From Chara braunii (lineage: Eukaryota; Streptophyta; Charophyceae; Charales; Characeae), in contig BFEA01000426.1 in NCBI GenBank assembly GCA_003427395.1, forward strand, positions 171,781 to 215,104: a stretch of 43,324 bases of DNA, read 5' to 3'. Made by a program: the position numbers and the translations under genes. Below the pieces are notes generated by a model. The model was not told the origin of the DNA, searched no databases, and saw nothing but the letters and a program-made list of their open reading frames with translations. Below, in pieces: positions 11,018 to 20,626 of this stretch (its first letter is position 1; each line of letters opens with the position of its first letter).

Positions 11018-11085
11018 CATTCAAACTCGAACCTCGGTCTGTATTTCAACAGTTCATAGGTATACCAACTGAACCAACACCGTTG
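11018..11085 (-). pseudogene. tRNA-like segment with A and B boxes (copy 1)
   Basis: On the minus strand TGGTTCAGTTGGTATA matches an A box and GAGGTTCGAGTTT matches a B box, spaced as in a tRNA gene. The T stem pairs poorly and no clean acceptor stem is found, so it is a tRNA-derived remnant that could act as an internal Pol III promoter. The U6-like segment at 10897-10947 follows. Confidence 0.6.
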
Positions 11086-11127
11086 GTCCAAGCACTAGTC
11101 CCAGAAACGACACCGGTATCGATCTGT

Positions 11128-11164
11128 AAAAAAATAAATAAATAAATAAAAAAAAAAAAAAAAG
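11128..11164 (+). repeat. A-rich tract
   Basis: A run of A with regular AAAT steps. A matching A-rich tract at 27677-27720 lies in the same relative place in copy 2, beyond the tRNA-like segment, although the distance differs. Confidence 0.6.
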
Positions 11165-11908
11165 GAAAGAGAATGGGACAACGAAGTAAAGAGGGAGAAA
11201 GGAACTGATGACACCTCTCTGGTCTCGCTGATTGGACCTACGGTTGGAATGATCATCAAACCCGAGGGAGATAGCCTCACAAGGCCCTCAACTCTTTAAC
11301 CTCCTTCAAAATGCTCCACCGCTCCTGTGTTGTCGCTTGCTGGTGTCGAGCATTGAATCTTCGGTATCAAAGTCCGACAACATAATCAATAGCAATAGGC
11401 CTAAGGTTGAGACTTTCCCTTATAAAATACCATATAAATGGTTCCCCCATGTGCGCGGCTCCACGGAAACACTCCAAAGACACACCTCCATTTACCGGCC
11501 AAACCTGCGGCCACCAAATGTTGACACCCACCACACGGAGGGACCGGGTTCCGCTCATAGTCGCCACACTTATCACTCTCCGCTCCAGAACCGCGCCCTT
11601 ACCACTCAGGTGGTGAAAACCCGAACTTTGTCTGCAACAATTCCCTTTACTCATGCCTTCGGAGAGGTTGCCGATAAATTTTTACTCGCGAACTGACAAA
11701 AAAAAAAAAACAGTTGCACCTCACGCTGCGCGGACTTCAAATCCCTTTGAACAAAATGAAAGTAGTCGCCTCTTAAAATGTGTGGCACCGGTAGTCAGTC
11801 TGACGCCAATCATGGCAACACCGCCTCTATGCGCGCACGTACCACGGTCAAGCGTACCGATGAAAACAAAAATTATATTTTAATCCTAGTTTGATTAAAT
11901 AAAAAAAT

Positions 11909-11928
11909 AGTCGGCAATGACGCCGACT
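11909..11928. other. conserved small hairpin (copy 1)
   Basis: AGTCGGC (11909-11915) pairs with GCCGACT (11922-11928). The homologous hairpin in copy 2 (28135-28154) has G-C in place of the outermost A-T pair, a compensatory change. Confidence 0.65.
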
Positions 11929-12127
11929 CTGCGACATCAATAAGAAAGATCACGCGCGCCTTAAACTTGCATGCCCACACGACCTACTATTCCTCTTATA
12001 CATAATTGGTCACAAGGAAAAAAACGGGCACGACTCGTGTGACGCACCTAACTTTCAGATAAAATCTCATTTCTTGACACTTACAAAAACCAGAGCAGGT
12101 ACACTTGTAAGGGTATTCGCACCGACA

Positions 12128-12923
12128 ACTTACCGGACCACATTCAGCGACGTCCACGTCGCTTGGAATAATCAAAAGGTTACCAATTCAGTCATAGTTC
12201 AAATGCTGACGAGAGAAGATTCAATCCGTTTGGCCGACTGACTCCGTTTTGAGGGCTCTATCGATCAGTACATGCCACGCCTATTTTTGCTGTCAGGATT
12301 TCAACCTGGGTATCGCTTGCCCTTCCGTCGGATTTCGAGATACTTGGTTTGTACTATAGCAAATAGTTTGCGCAGTTATAAAACTCTCGATAGTCCTCTC
12401 CCTCTGTCCTGGACAACTGTCGGTTCATCGTTGGATGTCCTGTTTAGTCATCGTCCCTCGTACGGGGTCATAACTTAGGACGCGGCCTCATACGGAGACC
12501 TTTATAAAGCACTCTCGCCTTTTTAACAAAATATCCATAAAGATATAAACCTTTATCACAGACTTCACCTACAGTCTAGTACAGGAGTGTCAGGTCTCCA
12601 TAGTGGTTGAACGGTGTGTCGCAATAGACTCAGGTCTGCTGCGGAACTACGTGGAGGTCCATTTGACTCAAAGGCATTTCCCAGTGCTCTATAGGACAAC
12701 ATAAAGGGCATAGAGTCCTTTCCAAAAATAAAAATTCACCTCCAGATTCCTCAGGTTGTGGCCTCCCACTTGTTCAGAGCAAAGTAGGTCACACATCTTA
12801 AGATCATTTCTCAAAAATTTCACCATATTTGCGACATTTGACAATTTCACCAATGAATAACCATTTTTTGTCCTTCTCGTCACACTTTATCACTCACTGC
12901 TTTCCATGCCATCTTTAATCGTT
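12128..12923. other. no gene seen
   Basis: On the minus strand the first 100 bases continue as a decayed gag-like stretch similar to 28356-28450, with stops. The rest shows no coding signal, repeat or RNA gene that I can support. Confidence 0.4.
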
Positions 12924-13034
12924 GAGCCACCTGCTTGAAGGGGAGTCAAACATAGAATCTTTAAAACATCTTTCATTTGAGCCACCTTCCACTTGAAGGG
13001 AAGTCAAATATAGAATCTTTAAAACATCTTCCAC
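12924..13034 (+). repeat. short tandem duplication
   Basis: A unit of about 54 bases (GAGCCACCT, CTTGAAGGG, AGTCAAA, TAGAATCTTTAAAACATCTT) occurs twice in a row with a partial third copy. Non-coding. Confidence 0.75.
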
Positions 13035-13079
13035 TTGAAGATAAGTTCCAAAAGAAAGATTAACCATTGCTTTATCCAG

Positions 13080-13374
13080 GGCTGAGAAGGGGGTAGGGGT
13101 CTCTGCTTAGCCCAGGTGCCAGCAACCGCTGTCTGGTCAGGTCACCCCGTCAAGATGGTGATGGGTGATGGTCGTGAGTGGTTAACACTAGGCTAGGTCA
13201 GGGGGGTGGGGGTGCTCCAGGGCAAAAAGATGAGAGGAAGGGTGGGTGGGGTCTTCAGAAGGGTTCATCAAGACAACTGAGTGGCCAATTATTGTGGTTG
13301 GCTGTCATATGTCTACGGCAGTATCCCACCTCTACAACAACCTGGGCTTTATATTAAAAGAAAAAAAAAAAGAA
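13080..13374 (+). mobile_element. possible 3' end of a plus-strand LINE-type insertion
   Basis: GGGCTTTATATTAAAAG followed by an A-run (13361-13371) resembles, in plus orientation, the 3' termini of the minus-strand poly(A) insertions in this window. No ORF of reverse transcriptase type is seen upstream, so only a tail end is proposed. The start given is where GC-rich sequence begins and is arbitrary. Confidence 0.3.
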
Positions 13375-13971
13375 GTTCTGCATGGAATGGCTCACGGGGG
13401 AAAGCGATTGAGGGATAGCGGGGGTCCAATGGGAGGGCTGGCAGTTGGCAGATCACCAACGACTGGACGGCTCCCAGAAGAGCTAACGGCTATGCTTCAA
13501 AGATTGGACCACAATTGGAATCGACATCCCGTTACCCCCTCCGTACGATTCCCCAGGCTTATTCCCTCTCCCAATTAACACCCTGGTTGGGATGGACTAG
13601 TTTGGCATGGAGGAGATGCTCACCCAGCCAAGCCAGGGAGGGGCTGAGTGACGTCGGTGAGTGGGGAAAAAGGATAAGGCACCAGCCTCCAGTCTCCCCC
13701 TGCAGGTCCGGGCCTACCAGCATTCCCCCACCACCATCTCTCTCAACCCCTCCTCGGCCCTGTGGCATTAGCCTGCCTCTCAGCACTGGCTGATAAGACC
13801 TCTAGACACAAGAGCCAGAGCTTCTTTAGCAGTTTCATCTGGCTAGCACAAAATGGACATGTTCATGATCCTTTTTTTTTTTTTTTTTTTAATGAAATGG
13901 CCCATGCGATATCTCTCGATCCTGGCGGCGGTAAGAGAACCGTCAGAATTGAGGGCTTACCTGTCGGGCTG

Positions 13972-14027
13972 CTCCATCTATTGGTGGGGAGCGGCACCTG
14001 CTGGAAACCGGGTCCAGCGTCCCATTG
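13972..14027 (-). repeat. short conserved 3' motif of a retroelement family, copy 3
   Basis: Best-preserved copy of the block also at 582-643 and 1250-1312. It lies about 210 bases after the ORF stop at 14235 and about 90 bases before the poly(A) tail, which places it in the 3' UTR. Confidence 0.65.
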
Positions 14028-14234
14028 GTACATCGTGTAGCACTGAGATTGGTGTTTGTTGTTCCCTGGGGCTATGGTTGTTACTGACTCATCCTGGGGC
14101 TCCATCATCCCATGGAGATGCTAGTATCACCCTTCCCTTTTTAGGAGCACCCCTTATCTATTAACCCAACCCTTATTTCAGCAGCCCCCCTGTTTGATTA
14201 TTAATATGCCTGTGTCCTGTGAACTCTTTATATC

Positions 14235-14483
14235 CTATTCCCCTTGAAAGATTGGCTGAACATTCATATGTCTGGGACCATGTCGTTCCCCCCCTGAATC
14301 AACGTAAGACCCTGCTGAAAAAGCATCTGCTTCCACGTATGAGCATGGCCCATCAGAGCTTGCTGCTATCTGGCATTCCAACCAGTTCTGTTTGGGTGTC
14401 TTCAGCTCTCGTATGTGTCCCTGCAGTTCTCTGATGTACTCCTTGTCGTCCTCCTGCTCCATATGGGCGTAGCCCATCAGATC
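14235..14483 (-). CDS. C-terminus of an unrecognised retroelement protein with a short coiled coil
   Basis: About 82 codons read in from the N gap to a stop at 14235. The first half is strongly charged and helical (HMEQEDDKEYIRELQGHIRE), compatible with a coiled coil. The second half is polar with no recognised motif. It lacks the Cys/His zinc motif found at the C-terminus of the two other LINE ORF2s in this window, so it may be an ORF1-type protein or a different element class. The apparent continuation on the other side of the gap (15015-15284) is not trustworthy, because that side is G-rich low-complexity sequence and the gap length is unknown. Confidence 0.35.
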   Translation of the reverse strand, partial: DLMGYAHMEQEDDKEYIRELQGHIRELKTPKQNWLECQIAASSDGPCSYVEADAFSAGSYVDSGGERHGPRHMNVQPIFQGE

Positions 14484-15014
14484 NNNNNNNNNNNNNNNNN
14501 NNNNNNNNNNNNNNNNNNNNNNNNNNNNNNNNNNNNNNNNNNNNNNNNNNNNNNNNNNNNNNNNNNNNNNNNNNNNNNNNNNNNNNNNNNNNNNNNNNNN
14601 NNNNNNNNNNNNNNNNNNNNNNNNNNNNNNNNNNNNNNNNNNNNNNNNNNNNNNNNNNNNNNNNNNNNNNNNNNNNNNNNNNNNNNNNNNNNNNNNNNNN
14701 NNNNNNNNNNNNNNNNNNNNNNNNNNNNNNNNNNNNNNNNNNNNNNNNNNNNNNNNNNNNNNNNNNNNNNNNNNNNNNNNNNNNNNNNNNNNNNNNNNNN
14801 NNNNNNNNNNNNNNNNNNNNNNNNNNNNNNNNNNNNNNNNNNNNNNNNNNNNNNNNNNNNNNNNNNNNNNNNNNNNNNNNNNNNNNNNNNNNNNNNNNNN
14901 NNNNNNNNNNNNNNNNNNNNNNNNNNNNNNNNNNNNNNNNNNNNNNNNNNNNNNNNNNNNNNNNNNNNNNNNNNNNNNNNNNNNNNNNNNNNNNNNNNNN
15001 NNNNNNNNNNNNNN
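14484..15014. other. assembly gap (N)
   Basis: 531 unknown bases. The sequence just right of it is G-rich (GGGGG runs), a likely cause of the sequencing gap. The 335 bases between the gap and 15350 hold no gene I can support. Confidence 0.99.
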
Positions 15015-15366
15015 GGGGGTGTCAGCGGGGGCCGGGGGGTAAACGGGGGAGGGGTGTCCGGGAGCAGTGAATTTGGGTGTTGTGTTGTGTGGTGTGGGCT
15101 CCCCCTCGAATCCAGTTAGACACATTGAGGTGAGGGGGCTACCATAACTGGCTGTCCTATTGATTGTCGGTGGAACGGAGGTAACGTTTTCCAATGCCAT
15201 CGGCGTTCCTCCAACCACCAAGGCTTCCACATGAGGTTCCGGTTCCCATCTAACTCCGCAATCTTCTGGTATGGATCTAGCCACTCCTATTCGAAGGCGC
15301 TGATGAGTTCAACAATTTTGATTTGATCAGTAGCAAACGTGAGTTTCTCCTTTTTTTTTTTTTTTA

Positions 15367-15931
15367 TTAAAAAAATGGACCATTTCTCGATTTATGCGTG
15401 TCATCCTTCTCCTTTAGGCTTCTCCCGACTTTTTGTATGTTGATTCTTATTGTTTCAACCACGTGTTGTATTGCTTGGATGTAGCCGAAGGAGTGTTCTT
15501 TCCTTTCATGGGAACAGCGAGCCCGCCAAATTACCATTAATACTTCCAGCCTTGTGAATTTAGAGAGGTTGGATTGGAAGAGCGACCATGCGGCCGTTGA
15601 GGTCGGGGGCTGGTCCAGCAAAAGCACCGCCGGGTCCCAAGGCAGGTCGCTATGTGTGAGGTATTTCCATGTTGCCGCCCACCAACGCCAGATCTGGTTT
15701 GCCATTGGGCGATCCAACAGGCAGTGTGTTCGAGGTCTGCTATTTGTCTTTGGGATGAGACACCACAATAGGAGCATAGGGGCGACAGGATGCCTTTTTG
15801 TTCCAGACGGGATCTTGAGACCACCCAATCTGGGGTTGGCAAACAACGGTATATAATCTGCCATTGGAGTGCTCGTTGTGATGTGGGCATGAGACTAGAG
15901 TAGTGGGACTACCTGAAGTTTTGTAGATCAT
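15367..15931 (-). pseudogene. LINE ORF2 zinc-binding C-terminus (zf-RVT type), frameshifted
   Basis: One frame reads ALQWQIIYRCLPTPDWV and CSYCGV, giving CxxC. Another frame continues with ANQIWRWWAATW, the W-rich stretch that follows the HxxxxC half of the motif. At least one frameshift lies near 15740. The region ends with FGYIQAIQHVVETIRINIQK and a stop at 15367, just before the poly(A) tail. This is the same domain as at 33536-34528. It is thought to help the LINE protein bind nucleic acid. Non-functional here. Confidence 0.65.
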
Positions 15932-16394
15932 TTTCTTTCAGTATAGAGTCACGCCGCCACCTATCTTGTATGATGTTAGTTCTGTCGATGGTCTTATGAG
16001 TCTTCCTATAGCACTCTTTGACCGTGTATTTCCAGATCGGTTGCGGCCTAGCTCCTCCCCATTGCCACTCTTCAGGATCGAATGGTAGTGAGCAGATTGG
16101 GGTAGCGGCTTCATAGGCCCACAAACCATCTTCCTCATTACCCACCACACGTACTCTTATGAGGCCCGACCAAGACAGTTGTTTATCCAGACGCTCGTTT
16201 CTGGTTAGACTTGTCATTCTCGCCCCAGCGAGCGTCAAGTCATATGCTTCCAATGTTGTATGATTGTCCAGGCAGCTGGTTACTCGGTAGAGGGTCATTG
16301 GGACCGGTAGGGAAGTTGCTGTAATTACCCAATCCCCTTCTTGGATAGTGGGGCCCTGTCTCAGGGCTTTGATCCAAGCGATGGGGATGTTCAT
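15909..16394 (-). pseudogene. LINE ORF2 C-terminal segment upstream of the zinc motif
   Basis: An open frame of 161 codons containing IWKYTVKECYRKTHKT near its end, the usual lead-in to the zinc-binding region that follows reverse transcriptase in plant L1-type LINEs. The segment DPEEWQWGG corresponds loosely to the DPIAWSWRG stretch of the full LINE at 33536-37804. It ends at a stop before the Cys/His motif, which continues in other frames at 15367-15931. It is a remnant of the region after the RT; no RT or endonuclease is left. Confidence 0.6.
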
Positions 16395-16467
16395 GATCTT
16401 ATATTCTTTACTTTTCTGTTAAGAGACACCATCTTTCAAATTCCTTCAACTCACCTTCACTACCTAC

Positions 16468-16850
16468 CTACCATATTTCTGAGGCCTTACGAGTCTTACA
16501 CGGGTAGACTTCGATATATTTTGAAAAATGGTCGATTAATACCAAGAGGATGGAATACTCGCAGCGGTTGGGGTCAGGTGGCACGTCAATATCTGTCGTA
16601 TCTATACTGACCCGTTGAAAAGGTCGTTCCACCTCTGTCGGGACGATCGTATTTGGTCCAAGAATAGGTGCACGGTCGGCCACACAGACCAGACAGTTAG
16701 CAACCACGTGCTTCACATCATCTCGGATAATAGACCAGAACCATCGATTTTGATCGATAGTTGCCTCGGTGACACGTATTGCAAAATGAGCGGCCTGTTC
16801 CTCGTGCGCCGATCTAGTCCGGGATGGGGAACCGTCAACCATAATCCTGA
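16468..16850 (-). pseudogene. gypsy element A integrase, N-terminal zinc finger and start of the catalytic core
   Basis: The frame holds an HHCC finger (H and H in AHEEQAAHF, then CLVC) followed by the start of the DDE core (VSIDTTD, with the first catalytic Asp) and HFSKYIEVYPC. It stops where the LINE is inserted. It is about 70% identical by eye to the start of the element B integrase at 42116-43324. It is joined by a frameshift near 16850 to the PHD-containing frame upstream. The integrase inserts the cDNA into the genome. This copy lacks the second Asp and the Glu and cannot work. Confidence 0.8.
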
Positions 16851-17330
16851 GCCGTCTGTCTTACGTTTCTCCAAATGTTCGTTGATCCATCGATAATCTC
16901 GGGATCTCTCGGTAGCCCGACACCTGTCGTGCTCAGTGAGATGGTCCAACGGTTGGCCAGCTAATTTAGCTAATAATATTTTATCCGTCCATACCTCCGC
17001 CCGTCGATACTTTTCATCGTATTCAGAGTTGTCCGTCCGGGCAGCCTCGAACCGAACCTCCGTAGGAAGTTTGTCCGTCCTACACAGGGGGCATCTCCAT
17101 TCCTTACTACTCGTTCTGTATCGAACACACGCGCTATGTGCACGATTGACACACGTGGCACATTCTACCCAGTCGGCAAATCCGGACTCAAAGGGATAGC
17201 AGTCTACCCTATAAACTCGAGAAATACACGTGCAAAAATAACAAAACTTGTCCGGGAGATTGGCGAGAAAGTCCGAGTGAGCGAGGGGAGCCGAAGAGGT
17301 GGGAGAGACCGATACAGGGGTAGTTTCCAT
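16713..17330 (-). pseudogene. gypsy element A pol segment with a PHD-type zinc finger
   Basis: This frame lies between RNase H (ends 17377) and the integrase HHCC finger. Residues 30-83 of the 205-residue frame carry C4HC3 spacing: C30/C33, C57/C60, H65/C68, C80/C83, with W78 two residues before the seventh ligand, as in PHD fingers (CYFC, CATC, HSAC, WRCPLC). Extra Cys at 35 and 44 leave the first pair slightly ambiguous. About 85 linker residues follow (RWINEHLEKRKT). The last 45 codons are an out-of-frame overlap with integrase. PHD fingers commonly read histone H3 tails; a targeting role is my inference. The frame is offset from RNase H, so either a frameshift mutation lies near 17350 or the parts are separate. 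Confidence 0.65.
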
Positions 17331-17376
17331 TATTCTGAAAGAGGGAGGGAGAGAGAATCAGGGTACACTCGTCCAC

Positions 17377-18199
17377 TTAACCCTTTGGCAGGATCTCCAC
17401 TTGTCCGTACTGAGGCTCGTTCTTTGGCTCTGGATCGCGCCAAGGGATCACCTCCTCACTCCTGGGTACCTTGTCGGGGCGGTGGAGTCGTGTCAGCCTG
17501 TCCGCGTTGTCGTGTCTCTCGTGTTTCCGATGACGAATGTGAAAGTCCATACTCTGCAACGTGGTGGCCCATCGCCCGATCATGCCCGAGTAATCCTTGG
17601 ATTTCTTCAGTACCAGCAACAGTTCATGATCGGTCACCAACGTAAACTTCTGACCATATAAGTACGCTCGGATGTAACTGATCCCCCACAAGGTCGTGTA
17701 GCATTCCCCTGCCGGGGCAGAGTAGTTGCGTTTACAGGACGACACTGATTTGAACGCGTATTCCACCACGTGTTCGAGGCCGTCTGATCTCACCTGGGCC
17801 AAGATCGCTGAGACCGCATCGGGCTGCCAATCGGTGATGAGGACAAAGGGTTTTTTCGGGTCTGGCCTTATGAGGAGTGGAGCCGAAATCAGGGCCGCCT
17901 TGAGTTCTCGGAACGCCCGATCGCATTGCGGAGTCCAGATCAACGGCTGATCCTTTTTCAACAGATTCGTGAGTGGTCCCTCGATCGCTGCAAACCCCTT
18001 GATGAACCTTCGACGGTACGATGTCAAACCCAAAAAGGCACGCATTTGTGTTACGGACGTCGACACTGGCGCGTCTTTCACGGTTGTCACTTTCTGGGGC
18101 TCCGGCTGCTATCCTTGGTCCATAACCACGTGGCCGAGGAAGGAGATCTCAGTGAGGAAAAACTGACACTTCTCAACTGCCACTTTGAATCCTGCGTCT
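17377..18199 (-). pseudogene. gypsy element A RNase H region of pol
   Basis: The frame contains MRAFLGLTSYRRRFIKGFA (RT-RNase H connection), then FVLITDWQPDAVSAILAQ in place of the usual TDAS first catalytic site, YTTLWGISYIRAYLYG, LVTDHELLLVL and HNADRLTRL. This is the Ty3/gypsy RNase H, which removes the RNA strand of the hybrid. A TAG interrupts it at 18109-18111. Upstream of a one-base loss near 18199, the RT frame ends. It runs to a stop at 17377 after ILPKG. Several conserved residues are changed, so activity is unlikely. Confidence 0.85.
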
Positions 18200-19262
18200 T
18201 CAATGCATGAAAGGTCCATTCGATGTGTTGCACGTGCTCCTCATAGGAATTTGAAAACACAAGGATATCATCCATATACACAATCACACAATAATTGATT
18301 ATGCTCTGCGCCAGCCGTGTTTTTTGCACGAAGTTTTGGAAGGCCATGCTCATCGCACGTTGAAACGTGGTTGGGGCGTTGCAAATCCCCATCGGGCATC
18401 GGACCCATTGTCAGGTTCCTTTGAAAAGAATGAACGCCGTTTTCGGGCGGTCTTCTTTTCTGACAAGGAGATGGTAGAACCCATGGCGGATATCAAATTT
18501 ACTGAAAAATCGAGCGCTACCGATAGCATCCAGCAACTCATCGATCCGGGGGAGGGGATACACATCCTTAATCGTGATATCATTCTGTTTCCGATAATCG
18601 ATGCATATGCGAATTCCTCCTGCTTTTTTCGGCACGACCACTACCGGAAACGACCACGGTCCGATAGCGGGTTCGATCCATTCATTAGCTTCAAACTCCT
18701 TGATCCTCTGAAACGCGGCCGCTCTCTGTGCCGGTGAATACCCATAGGGAGCGCAGCTAATCGGTGGATGATCCCCCGTGAGGATCGTATGCTCAATCAC
18801 GTTAGATAATCCAATATCGTTATCATGCACACTCAGTACCTCTGCATACTCATGTAAAACATCAATCAAGGATCTTTGGATTTCTTGGGGGACATGACTG
18901 GGTATTGCAATCACGGAGTTATCAACGATGTTTAGGTGCATCTTGATCCAATCCATCCTTCGTGATCGCCTGTTGTGCACGTTGGAAAACATGGAACTAC
19001 TAGTTCGGACCGAGAAGACGGTGACGATCATCTGTGATTCGGCCGGGCTGATCATCTCAGTCTCCTTGATCTCGGCATCGGTTTCAGAGTCGGCGGTGTT
19101 TTTCACTATCTCCAACCCTCTTAACCCGGTCATTTCCTGCATGAGATCCGGAACATCATCTATCGGAGCCTTGGCTTCCTGTTTGATCAAAGCGATCATG
19201 GCTCCTTGCGTGAGTAGTGATCTAGGCGGAGAGACAGAAAGATCCAGATACTGGTCCATCTA
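18196..19262 (-). pseudogene. gypsy element A reverse transcriptase
   Basis: RT motifs appear in order: PYGYSPAQ, EWIEPAIGPWSFPVVVVPKK, RICIDYRKQND, YPLPRIDELLDAIGSARFFS, KFDIRHGFYHL, KTAF, then after a TGA at 18411-18413 [15 protein letters not shown] and [20 protein letters not shown] is the catalytic motif. The TGA replaces a residue in the usual place of an aromatic amino acid before [12 protein letters not shown] (19260-19262) precedes the ATG. The frame is lost near 18199. The enzyme copies element RNA into cDNA in the cytoplasmic particle. Without these lesions the domain is well preserved, suggesting moderate age. Confidence 0.9.
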
Positions 19263-19323
19263 CTGATACCTAGCCCGTGGTGAAAGCGCGCCCTCGTATA
19301 ACGTGCGAGGGGGTTCCAAGAAA

Positions 19324-20298
19324 TCAGCCATGTCTGAAATTTGCAGGATTGGTTCTCCTAGGAATGTCGTGACGGGGGGTCCGTTTTTCTACGGACAGAA
19401 TACGGCTCGGCACGCTACTTTCCGAGCTCAGATCGAATGTTCGGGCGGTTGCGGGGATCATTCGAAATTCTTCTTTAGTCTCGCAACCAAACATTTCGAC
19501 TAATAGTTCCCATTCTTTTTCACTAGGCATATCGTTCAGTTCTTCCTCGTAATCGCGTTCGTCGAACTCGTCTTCCCACGCAGGGTGCTGTTTTTCATCA
19601 TTGTTCAGGGGAGACTCTTCTGGGCCTGGGATCTGGATCATTCCTATCCGAATAATACTGGGATTTTTCTTTGGTGATCGAGTAGAGATTCGTAGTGGCA
19701 GTGCTTGAGGTTTTCCCCCCGTATGCGTGAGGACGAGTTGTTTAGAATCAAAGTGTATTCGGGCTCCTACCGCCATCGCCCAGGGCAGTCCCAACAGTAT
19801 CGAGTAAGAGTGTACGTCGATAACCAACGCGTTAACCAGCACGTGTACTCGGCCTACCTTGACCTTGACGTTCTCAATGATCCCTATGATGTTCATGGCT
19901 TCTTCATCGGTCGAGACATAGTTGTCCTTCCCTGGTAGGGGGAGGATTGAATTCAGCCGGCCCGTCTTTCTGCCTGTGTCCAGGGATATAGCTACGGCTG
20001 ATGAACCGGTGTCAATAAGCACATCAAACGGTTTACCCCAGACCTCGCAATCACATTCGGCGTTTTTCCATAGGACCGATCAGACACGCAAAAAATGATC
20101 TCTCTCAGCATAAGAAATGGCGGCGATTCTCGCCGTTTCCGGTGCGTCAGATTCGATCGCAAGGGGAGGACTTGCCTCGCTCTCATCTTCTTTCTTCTTC
20201 TTCAGCATACGCTGAACGCGCTGGTAGGTAAAGCGCTTTTGATTCTTCTGGCATTGCTGCAGGAGCTTGTCATTTGCAACTTCGGATATGGTCAGCAA
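19324..20298 (-). pseudogene. gypsy element A aspartic protease and flanks
   Basis: The frame includes FDVLIDTGSSAVAISLDTG with the DTG active site, then about 90 residues on a hydrophobic pattern ending YSILLGLPWAMAVGARI, where the LLGLPW segment corresponds to the conserved ILG motif of retropepsins. An acidic C-terminal stretch (EEELNDMPSEKEWELL) follows. Upstream, in the same frame but before a TGA at 20080-20082, lies a lysine-rich helix (RMLKKKKEDE). The protease matures gag-pol. The frame ends at 19324, just before the RT frame in another phase. Confidence 0.8.
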
Positions 20299-20626
20299 GT
20301 GTCCTACGACCTACAGGGACCGACACTCGGATGTCCAACTGTTTGAGTGTCTGTAGGACATCGATCTCTCCTGTTTGAAACTGTGGTCCTGACTCTGATG
20401 CGCGCTCGACCCAACTTGAATCGAGCTCCTCTTTGGCAGGTCGGATCGCTTTGATTAGTCCGACCAAATGAAGGTACTCGGCCGGATCAACGACATCAGC
20501 GGCTTCGGAAGATGATCCCGAGGTAGACGCGACAGGATTAGTTGAGGGTGGTTGATCGGCCATGAAGGGGGAAGCTTCCCTTGCGGCTTCTAATATTGCG
20601 GCCACCCGACCTTGATTCAAGGCCAC
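20270..20626 (-). pseudogene. gypsy element A pol leader between gag zinc knuckle and protease
   Basis: Open frame of 118 codons with STNPVASTSGSSSEAADV and EYLHLVGLIKAIRPAKEEL, no known domain. It begins in a different phase just after the zinc knuckle frame (stop near 20619), so a gag/pol frameshift lies here, mutational or programmed. It overlaps by 29 bases with the frame leading to the protease. Confidence 0.55.

Larger units (their letters stand above)
3485..12127 (-). repeat. long gene-free interspersed repeat, copy 1
   Basis: Copy 1 aligns by eye with 21486-28355 in the same order and orientation. The matching blocks are 3485-3905, 5560-6220, 6655-7170, 7504-8189, 8430-8870, 10897-11085 and 11870-12127. 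The copies are clearly diverged, with many indels, and this copy carries a nested insertion (3935-5495). I find no convincing protein gene in it. Read on the minus strand, its right end starts with decayed gag-like codons, as in copy 2. Blocks 9000-10880 and 11170-11860 have only weak similarity to copy 2 and hold nothing I can name. Given as minus strand because its gag-like, tRNA-like and U6-like parts read that way. Confidence 0.75.
13872..14483 (-). mobile_element. 3' part of a poly(A)-tailed retroelement, cut by the assembly gap
   Basis: The T-run at 13872-13890 is the poly(A) tail on the minus strand, preceded by GGCCATTTCATT. Upstream on the minus strand lie the conserved hairpin motif (13972-14027) and the C-terminus of an ORF (14235-14483) that runs into the N gap. 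The order ORF, hairpin motif, A-run matches 1172-2083. The 5' part is lost in the gap. Confidence 0.55.
15351..16476 (-). mobile_element. 5'-truncated LINE, inserted in gypsy element A integrase
   Basis: The T-run at 15351-15365 is the poly(A) tail. The body encodes only the C-terminal region of a LINE ORF2, with frameshifts. The 5' end abuts the gypsy integrase frame exactly after codons for KASEI (about 16476), where element B continues with KIVQFVNRF. The sequence left of the poly(A) does not resume the integrase, so the rest of element A was deleted, or the left flank is another insertion. No target duplication is found. Confidence 0.7.

Noticed and set aside
14235-15284. 349-codon minus frame across the N gap
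   Set aside because: Half of it is Ns, the right part is G-rich low-complexity sequence, and the gap length is unknown. Only the 14235-14483 part is kept.
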